A DNA stretch of 64,000 nt. It comes from Rhyacichthys aspro. Lineage: Eukaryota > Chordata > Actinopteri > Gobiiformes > Rhyacichthyidae. Below, piece after piece: positions 51,641 through 61,300 of this stretch. The position numbers and the translations under genes are program-made. The notes under the pieces were generated by a model, which saw nothing but the letters and a program-made list of their open reading frames with translations, ran no database searches and was not told the origin of the DNA. Each line of letters begins with the position of its first letter. Position 1 is the stretch's first letter. The stretch spans positions 8,690,109 to 8,754,108 of the forward strand of contig CM072165.1 in the NCBI GenBank assembly GCA_036850595.1, written 5' to 3'.

Positions 51641-52350
51641 TAGTGATGGGCTGTACCGTGCCGAGGCTTCGGAGCGTGTGTTGAGTAATCTTGGACATGT
51701 TTAGTGACGCGCGTATCGACGCTTGTGTCGTTTAGGACACTTCCTGAAGCCTCGCTGGTTCAGGAAGTGGTTCGAGACTTCGAGTAGTAGCGCAATTTAT
51801 GAACCTGTTGCACAAGCACATTCTAAGCGCCCCTTACCTTGTTGAAACACTGCAACAACAGATGTGCCCCTGTCATTATGAGTTATTCAAACATAAGCCA
51901 AATGATTTACTGATAATTTGCCAAGTAATATTACATTCCATTGTATTGCCATGTTGCACCTGGTAAAATCTGTTATCTATTCTGTGGTGGCGCGGTTAGT
52001 ACTCTTAGCTTGAGTGCAGGAGATGGGAAGGTCGAGTCCCATTGGCGCACCAACAACAAATCTAGAATGTTGTTTGTTTCATTTATTTGTCAAAGTTTTA
52101 CATGAACGATACTGTACATTAGGTACATTTATCAAGATGAACTGATTTTCTTTTACTTGGCAGCCATTCCCATGGCTGCACTGTTATAGGACAACAGCCT
52201 ATTGAGTGCGTTACATATTGTTAATATATCTGGCTGTCTAACAGTCTTTGACCAGCAGGGGGTTTGTGTGCACATGAAGCCTTGAGAAATTAACCTTTTT
52301 GTGAACCATTTGGCTGCAAGGCTTCAAGAAGCTTCATCTCGCCATCACTA
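51641..52350. mobile_element. TIR element with TAGTGATGG/CCATCACTA ends (710 bp)
   Basis: The left tip TAGTGATGG and right tip CCATCACTA are perfect inverted repeats. Sub-terminal parts share GAAGCCTC/GCTTCA words on both sides, typical of a fish DNA-transposon family. No transposase is present. The target duplication is not clear. A tRNA-like stretch (51985-52055, with GGTCGAGTCCC resembling a B box) lies inside and may be a captured or ancestral Pol III promoter. Confidence 0.55.
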
Positions 52351-55300
52351 TATACAGTGAATACCAGTCATCAAAATGTATTTACAAATGTATAAAAACA
52401 AAGAGTGACTCAAACACGGTAAGTGAAAGTAATGGAAAACTTTAACATCTGCCAGATTCACAAGATCCTCATTTTATGTATTTATTCTACTGGGGAGAGA
52501 AAAATCAAGTTTCACCCTTCACACAAAAGCCTTTGAGGCCAAAATAGAAGCATATACAGTATTTCATGCATGTTCCTGGCTGCCACCCTTGCTATGAATA
52601 TTATCAGCCACGTTTCATCCTGTCTTTGGAACCCCCCACACAGTCCGCCAGCCAAGGAGTAAAGATCACAGGGTGAGGAGAGGTCAGCCATCCAGACAGT
52701 CTCTGGGCTCCGAGCTCAGAGAATAACAAGATGTCCATGTAATATAAAGGCCTACATGAAACTAGTGGCCTGGGATGAACACGGTGAACCCAGGACTTTG
52801 AATGGTTTGCTTTCTATTGCTGCGAAATAATCAGCTTCTTCTTAGGTCTAGATCTAGATGCATGCAATCTCACATTGTAAAAAGAATACACTATGTACTG
52901 TGCGGCATGGTCAAGCTTTTGTTGAGGGTATATTGTGCTGTGACCAGGAGGAGGCCATGTTATTGCCTTTAGTCATTTGTGCAAAGCCCTATAAATGATT
53001 GTCTGCTGGGAGTGTGGCATATTCATCTTGGTCTGCTCTAGTGTTCTCCTTTATTGTCGTTTGTCTCCTGCTTTAACAAGGTGCATTGTGTACGCAGATG
53101 GCCCCTGGGGTCAACTTCATAAAAACTATACAGGACTGATATTAAACATGCAGCCTCTGTCTCAGAATACAATATATCATCCTTCTACTGTAGTCTCTGG
53201 ATGACACTCTTTCCTTAAACCTGACAAGATAGTTTAGTTCTTATTTTATCATGGTTTTAAAGTGATGCAAGCACAACACTCGCTGTATCCAAGGGGTCAA
53301 AGGTCAGTTCAGATCAGTGGTGTTGTCTTTACTCCAGATCTTTGTGTGATAATATAACATTACCTCTTTTTGCATTTAATTGTTTGTTGTGTTGCTCTTT
53401 GCACTCAACACTTTATTTTTGACTGTTTTCTTTCAGGGTTAAAAGGTGAAAATGTGCATTGCTTGGGCTTGCGTAATGGTTTAGTTTCACACATAACACA
53501 TAAGAATAAAGAATGCCTTAGAGAATTGGCAATGCAGTTATTGTTACAATACTATTTTCTGAAATATGAAATGGAGGATACATTTCCATTTTTCACCATA
53601 ACATCAGGTCTAGTTCAGCCAGTTGGTCCAACTTATACAGGGCACATATGAAAAGGAAGAACATTTTTGTCCGTGGAGACATTTCTCAAGAACTCAGCTG
53701 CTCTCTCTTCTCTTATTTTTATGTGACAGTCTCACCTGGCTTTAGAAATAGATGTCAGGGTTGATCCCAGGAGCAAACGCAGTCCTCCTTGCCGTCTGTG
53801 ATGAAACACTACAAAGCAAAGAATGTCAATTTAAAAAGATGAATTCAGTCTGAACATTTGACCAAAAAGAGAGCCGTGAGAGTAAAATCTACCCTGTCAT
53901 CTCTCTTTATTAGTTTATTTTTCAGGGCGTATTTGAGGTAAACCGTGCCTCTCTGTCTCCCCTGCCATCTGATCTGTGATAATATGTCCATATGTCAGTT
54001 CGGTTTCACACATGAGTGGACCCACTGCCGCTACAACTTCCTTTCCCATTCCTCCCGTCACACCTTCTCTTACCCCCTAGCCTCTCATCTCTGCTGTTTT
54101 CCCGTCTTCCATCACTCCCGTAACACCTCTTGACCCCTGCTGCTGCTCCCTCTACGTCCTTCCATCATCCCGGGCCTTTTTTCACCTTGTTGTTTTGCAC
54201 ATCATATCACACTGTCTTAGAGGGGGATTTCTGAAGAGAACACAACCAACACAGCTCAGGAAGTTATCATCAAACATCAAACCATGTCTTTGAAATGGAA
54301 AGGAACAAAAAATCCAAGTTTATCACTGTAAATGTGTTGCTAATACACTCAAGCGAGAGATGAGAAAAAGCTGCACACCGTGGCAAGATTCGAACCACGC
54401 CACTTACTGTATTGTGTGCTTAAATTAATGGCGTTCCCCGCTTTGCCAGCATCGTATTAAAAACAAAGTCAGCAGCAGCCCGTGCTACAATTTGGCTCTC
54501 GCAGGTTGGCACCAATCGAAAGCGCTGATTCTTTTGACCAAGCCCTTGCTAATCTTTGAGAATGGCTTCCATCGAGCTTGCCATTGCACAAATTCCATAA
54601 CAATGTTCTTTAAAGGGAAGTCCCAGGTCGAGCCGCTGCATGAGTAGTTTTCAATTACCTCATATTTGGAGCAAGATGGCCGGGCTATTGTTATTTGACA
54701 GGTGTCATTTCCCAAGTTACACCAAGACTGTGGTCAGAATTCACGGCGAGGCTCTTCAGTTTACAAAGACAATTCCATTTTTATTTGATACGGTCCGAGG
54801 AAACCACTGCAGCTTGTTATTGTGAAGCTGTTAGTCATTTGATTGTTGAGTGAGTGCCTTCTGCCCTTTCTGTGAAGTGTGTTTTTTATGGTCTAATCCA
54901 TCAACTTCTTATATCATGCACTGATCTTCGTCTTATCTTGGTCGTGGTGAACTCAGGTCTTGGTCAAAACTTGGTCTTGATTAGTGTGATCCTGACAGCA
55001 GCACTGTTTTTTCATGAAATGTGGTTAAATGTGACTGAAACTGTCATGATACTGACTCTAGAGCATCAACTGTCCACTTGATGCTGGAGGGGTGTGTGTT
55101 TCTTTTTCCCACACACACACACGGTTATCGAGTCAGGGCCGCAGTGTGAGTCAGACCATCACCCCTGAGATTTGATCCATCCTTGGTTTTGTATGAACAG
55201 GCAGCTACACTAGAGCCATCTATTTTTTACTCATCACAAGGTTCACCACTGCACACTGATCCATATCACCTGTGGTGCTTCTGACCAATGACTCAGAAAG

Positions 55301-57989
55301 ACAGGGAAAGTCCAATCTGAAGGCATGTCACCATATATAAACGGAACTTATTTAGCTTAAAGATCAGTTTGACGGGTTCCTGACACAGTCCAAAGCCCAG
55401 TTTGTCAGATACTAATACTGGGTGGCAGTGAGACACACATGAAACTCTGCACATTAACATGGCTTGCCTATCTCATGAGACAGTAGCGATGCTCACTGTT
55501 GTGACACATCTAATACATCTCACAGCTGGCTGATGTAATTGTAGCTGAGATGTTAGCAGCTTCCCCACTGCTGATACACGCATCCATCTTAAACTATGGA
55601 AGTCATTTTAATGTTTTCAAAGTGAGGTCTTTCACTATGTAGAAAACATGGTTGAGTTGAATAGGCATGACATTACAGGAATAATCCACATTCTGCAGCA
55701 AAAAACAGGCTGTAATGCTATAAGGATAAAGATAGCAGTTGTGTATGTATTAGACTGTATCCCTGTGCTTGTTTACAACAGCACTGTGTCTGTGAGGGGG
55801 AAGTGTTAGAGCCCCATGTGTTTGCAGCGTAGCAGTTGCACTACAGTCCTTTCTAAATCCCGAACAAAGAAAACGTACATGTTGTTAGATTAAGTTTTAT
55901 TTAATTTAGATTGAGCTGAGATTGAAATGATTATATAGCTATTTGGGTGATAAATATATAATCAAAAGACAGAAACAATCCTCCATACAGCTAATTAATA
56001 ATAGATACTCATCACTAATTTTGATGTCGCTCCACTTCAGTGCTCTGCAGACAATCTGTGTGCAGGAAACTGAAGCCTTTCAAGTTAAACAAAGTATTAG
56101 TGCTCGTTCCATAAAGTCGGTCCCGTGGGTTGGTATCTCTGCAGAGGAGATGGCACAGTGCATATGGTCATTCATGGCTGCCTCTGAATCTTAATAACAT
56201 CGCACTGTTTCTACCTTGACAGCTCAGAGTGTGAACACAACCACCGCGCTGATCAAGGCGCCGAGGATTCCTGCCCGAGAAGCAGAAAGTTTCCGGATGA
56301 TGAAATGAATGATGAAACATATGAGGGTTTTAATCAGGATTCTTTTTACTCCTGCTGCTCTGTGGGAATTCTCCACCTCATCAGCCCGCCGTATCCTTCC
56401 CCTCTGGACGATGGGCAACCTCCCAGGGTGCCTTGCTGCGTGGCCTTTTCAATAATGTAGAGGGGGAAGATAAAATGAGAGAAGAAACGATTTCCTCGCA
56501 CCGTGGGAGCTCTTTCTGTGACATTTACCTTTAGCGAGACCCTGAGTGTGTGTGCGTGTGTTTGATGGCCTTATGCCAGGCTAATGATGCCCCCTTTGGT
56601 GCACACACTTGAGGCACAAAACCCTCCAGCTCGTGACAGCAGAAAGACGGACGGTGAAGCGTTTAGAAAGAGAACTTTATTAAGCAGGAGTGTGGGCTGA
56701 GGAACAAGTGAAAGGGCAGGCAGGGGAGAGTTATTGAATAGTTTTTGTCAGTGAGTGACACATCGTCCTGTTTAATGCATCAGCTCCACCTGGTACTGTT
56801 TCATACTTCATTAACTGCCCTCCCACTCGCAGCGTTGGGCGGTCTCCGCAGGGAGTCGCCCGCACACCCACCCCTTCTACCCTCAGCCTCGGCTTAGGGC
56901 GCTCAGAATGTCACGCAGCTGGAGAGCCAGGTTTGGAAGGCACATGGAAAAACAAAGTCAGGTGAGGTGTCTTAAAAGAGCCTCATCTGCCAAGAGGTGG
57001 GTTTAATAATAAGCTATGTCACAGTTTGCCATGGTTTCTCTTCAAGGGGTTCAAAATATCAAAAATAATAGTGTAAAGCTGTTAAACAAGCTTACATTAA
57101 TTATGTTGGAGTTTCAATGCACAACAAAACCTGATCAGTCTAGTTTTAATATTCTTATCCTTACAGTATACAGTATGGGAAGTGCACAAAGCAACAGAGT
57201 CATCATCACATTTACATCACATCATCACCTTAATGTAATGATCAGTATATTAACATTATTAGGGGAGTATGTTATAAAAAATACCAAAAAACAAAACATA
57301 AACTTAAAATGCATCTAAAAAAACAAAAAAACAAAACAAAAAACAGCCATGTCTTAACATAGTGAAGTATACATTTACCCATGAGCCTACAGGATAAAAA
57401 TAATCACTTAAATAGACCAACAGACATAAAAACTATGCGTAATGACTGTAGACACAATGCATCAATATTAAGTTTGACGCTGTCAGGTCTTTAAAATGTA
57501 GTCGGTGTCAACATCTGAAAAGAGGTCACAGCTCCGTGTCACTGATTGTTTACACACAGCAGATCGACGGCTGACTGCTCGTGTAAATCATGCACCCATC
57601 TGAGGAGATAGGGATTTAAAACAATGTGGCAGTGATGACCATGGCTTTGTCATGAAAAGACAATACATTTTATACACAACAACCTGAGGAAATACATGTC
57701 AAAAGCTATAAATAAGACAATATATTGGAGTATCACATTATTTTCCATCCTAAAATACTAAAAAATCTATTGTTAATGTAAACTACACTATAGACTCACT
57801 GAGTGCCTTTATCACTTTCAGTTCAACTACATAGAAAAATGCTTGGTTACATACCAACAGCGTCTACAGAAGACAGTGCAGTATTACACAGTCCACTAGT
57901 GACCCCTTGTGGCTCAAACATAAACCTGTCAATACATTATTCACCTCTTATTATAACCAGCAATTACATATAATTCATTTTCTGTGTCT
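52351..57989. other. Intergenic DNA and DTHD1 3' flank
   Basis: No gene is seen between the TIR element and the DTHD1 stop codon. The block 54480-54840 is repeat-free and GC-balanced and could be conserved regulatory DNA. Repeated CTTGGTC/GGTCTTG words at 54920-54990 echo the 28.1-kb region in reverse. The DTHD1 3' UTR should occupy the sequence just below 57990 on the minus strand. A canonical AATAAA on that strand appears only at 56676-56681; nearer ATTAAA variants lie at 57002-57007 and 57142-57147. An A-rich low-complexity stretch lies at 57317-57342. Confidence 0.4.
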
Positions 57990-58300
57990 TTACTCCTCTG
58001 AGGCCTGTCTGGTGGCAGCAGCCTGTCGTAGCAGCATTTCCCTGGCCAGGTCCGGTCTGCCGCTCTTGGCTAAGCAGTTGGCCAGATGATTGACGTTGGG
58101 CTGGTGCGGGGTAGCGGGCAGACCTCTCCTCCACATGGCCAAAACATGGAAGGCCTGGGCCGACAGACTGTTCCCCGCTCGGAGCTTCACCAGCTGAGCC
58201 GCGCTACGACGGAGACGCAGGGAGAGAATCAGCAGGGATACATCCTCCTCGGAAAGTTGCCCGGACAGCCAGATCAGAAGAGAGTCGGAAAGGGAATGAG
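57990..58300 (-). CDS. DTHD1: DTHD1 terminal exon, death domain
   Basis: The acceptor CATCTTTTCCAG precedes the exon and the stop TAA is at 57990-57992. It encodes about 103 residues: LSDSLLIWLSGQLSEEDVSL, then LRLRRSAAQLVKL, then VLAMWRRG and ANCLAKSGRPDLAREML. The spacing of hydrophobic positions, the W-R-R motif and the final GRPDLA are classical for a death domain. The tail ATRQASEE is short and polar. Confidence 0.88.
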
Positions 58301-61300
58301 CTGGAAAAGATGGACAGATGGCGGTGATGAGACTACAGTGTATTGTATCATAAACCAAAGTATATGATTTTTCAACAAAGACACAATTTTAAGCTTTGGG
58401 TTACATGACATGCCAACAAAAAGTACGTGTATAAAAATTGTCTAAAGCAATATTTTCTCAATATCAATACTTTAAAACTGTATTGCAAAGCTGTAATCAG
58501 GAAAAACTGTGATTAGATATCAAAGGAAAGGTATAAAAAAGGACTGCACCTACTTGTTCCTTCACATAACTTCACTTGAGATGCGACCGGACAATTAATA
58601 TTCCGCACCTTCTGAAATCGAAAAAAAATTCTGAACACATCTTAACTTAATACTCACAATTATTAACACAAAAAAAGCACCCTTGTACCTTAGGCAAAGT
58701 GAGAGGCAGCTTACAGATGGGATCTCCTAAAAGCTTCACGTCTACGAAGACCGTACCGTCACCCGACCAGTCCAGCTGACCTCTGTGGACCTTATAGAAC
58801 ATGGCCGTCCCCTTGTAGTGACCGGAGCTGTGGTTCCCAAACGGGTCCACTTCTGTGAGACGTATTAAGAGATGGTTCCTGCGCTGACTGTGGAAGGTGA
58901 TCCGCTCCGGAGGGGTTTCGTTTGGGTTGTCACGGGCCCCTTTGGAAACACAATGAGTTTAGACATGGCAGAAGTGTCAAACCTTCGGAAGGCACTACAA
59001 ATGTCTTACGGTAGCCCTGCAGGGACATACTGTTGTCTATGAACAAACCCAGGAGAATTGAGCTTGAATGTCATTGCCATTATCTTAAGGGACACTGACA
59101 TTCATTTTTTTTTCTCTTTTGCTATAGAATGCTCTGTGTGTTTGCAGCATACAGATGACCCTCTTTCAGACAATACACCTAGAACAAAAATCAATACGAT
59201 GAGAGGGAGAAGGTCAGAGCAAACATGCCTGAGAACAAACATCCTTTTGTGGCGGCTGCCTGTACAAACCTGTTATTTATCCATTTTATTGCACAGCGTG
59301 TGATGTGTGTGAAAAGACAAACCCATTCTGACCAGAGCAAATATATGCAGCCTTTTAAGATTTCACATCCGTCCATTCCACGTGTGAATTAAACGATGCG
59401 CTTTACCTACAGAGGTGATGTTTCCCCTAAACCTCAGCAGAAGTTGGTCTCCTTCACACATCGTAATCTCTAAGGAGGTGTCCGGGGGGCTGCCGTACCC
59501 TTGGGCTTTCAGTTTGGACAGTTCCCAAGGGAGGTCTTTGCTCGGCACGAGGGCGACCAGCCCGGCGCGAGGGTCGTCCTTCGGGCTTTGGAGGACGACG
59601 GTGACTGTGTGGCAGTACACCGCTTCCTCCAGCTCCTCGGCCAAGGAGACGAGATGGCAAGGACTTAGAGAGGAGAGGAGACGGACCACTAAGAGTCTGC
59701 AAGAATGGGAGAGACGGGCAAAAAGTTAAGAATTTGACTGCTGCACAAAGGGGAAAAGATGAGCTTGTTATCAGTAGGAATATGACCTGAATATACTATA
59801 TTTCATTATTCTGGTGATTTAGAGTGTTACAACTTGGGAAGGGAATGATCAAAGAGACACTTAACAATTTACAATGTGTAAAGAAGGTAATTTCTAGAAA
59901 TGATATCGACTTGTGCTGGATAAAAGTTATATTCCTATTGGCTATTACGGTTTAGTAGATGATTATGTAGTAGGATTATGTTAAAACAGCATTAAGAAGT
60001 GCTCTACCATGGAATTCAAGGCATTTAGACCCCCTTTATCCATGCTGCCTTCCCCTTAAGCCCTTATGTAAAGTAAAGCTGACTATTGACGTTCTACTTT
60101 TCACTTCTGATCACGAGAACATGTGTACTACTAGTAGATGAAACACAACTTCAAACGGAGGCTATATGGAAGGTGGTGAGAAGTTGCCATATGCTGAAGT
60201 TACCCCCGGAATTAACTGTCCACAAGTAAGTAGTGAGAGTCATTTTAAAAGCTAAGTATACTGGCTTTTTATGATTGTGTTTTTCTGACTAAACAAGGGA
60301 CAATGTGTACTTCCTGCTTTACGTGATCGGAGGACTCCTGATGACGGTCACTGCTGGAGGTCAGTGTTTGGACGCCGCTTTGTGCACAGTCCAGCGCCCG
60401 GCTAACCTGATGACACTGTACAACACGCTGTTTGGGCTCATCCGCCTCAAACACCAAGCCTATACTGTAAGAAAATACTTCTTGATACCATTTTGTATTC
60501 TAACACATGATTCTCAACCAGGTGGTTTATTTAAAGGCGAACTCCGGGGCAAAACGAAAACAGAAAAGGCTCTACTTTACCCAAAGGTATGCTATTGTTA
60601 AAAAACAAAACAAAAAACATTCTCTCCATTGCATCAGAATTGACTTCTTCTATATGTGTTCCAGTCTCAACAGTCTACTTAATAAAGCAAGACAGACTCA
60701 GCAGCCAGCTTATGTTTTAATGTCAATATCGGGGTTGCCTGATGCCCCTGAGAAGACAACAAATCTGAACTCAACTCACTGTATTCCAGCAAAAAGGTAC
60801 ACTCAACACAATATAGATATTATTTTTCCCATCTGTGCAGCCTGAGCGCTCTACCGTGTGGCTCTATACGTAGGATTTATTACATCGTGCTATTCGGTGT
60901 GAGCTGCCAGCTGAGTGTTCTCGCTTTGTCTATGGGAGGCGACGGCCGGAAAGTGAAAAGCTTTATTCCTTCAAATTGGCTACAGTGGCTGGTGGAGTTC
61001 AGCACTGAAGCACACACCCGAGGAGATGCGGTAAGAGAGAGGAACTTATTCAAATCTTGGTTTCTCGCAAGGTCTTCTTTTTAAAGTGGACTGCACTATT
61101 TTTGTAGATTTATCTGCTCGTGGGTGAACGCCAGGGACAGAATCACAACAGATCTAAAGAAAGAACTCGTTATCCTTCAGCAATGACGCTTGGATTGTCA
61201 GCAGTGTGTGCGCTCTTGGTTTGGGTTTACCTGCCTCATATTGCTGTTTTTCTTCTGATTTATACGGGCTTAAAGCTGCAACATCACATGACATGAGCAT

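Noticed and set aside
54365..54440. tRNA-like stretch on the minus strand with GGTTCGAATC
   Set aside because: The T-loop motif is present, but the flanking bases do not form a proper T stem, D arm or acceptor stem.
59415..59729. Plus-strand open frame of 104 residues
   Set aside because: It is antisense to the DTHD1 exon 59407-59696, which has matching splice sites and phase on the minus strand.
60166..60225. First coding exon starting MEGGEKLPYAEV before a GTAAGT donor
   Set aside because: This frame ends in phase 0 and cannot join the next exon at 60298, which needs phase 2. The frame ending TVHK joins correctly instead.
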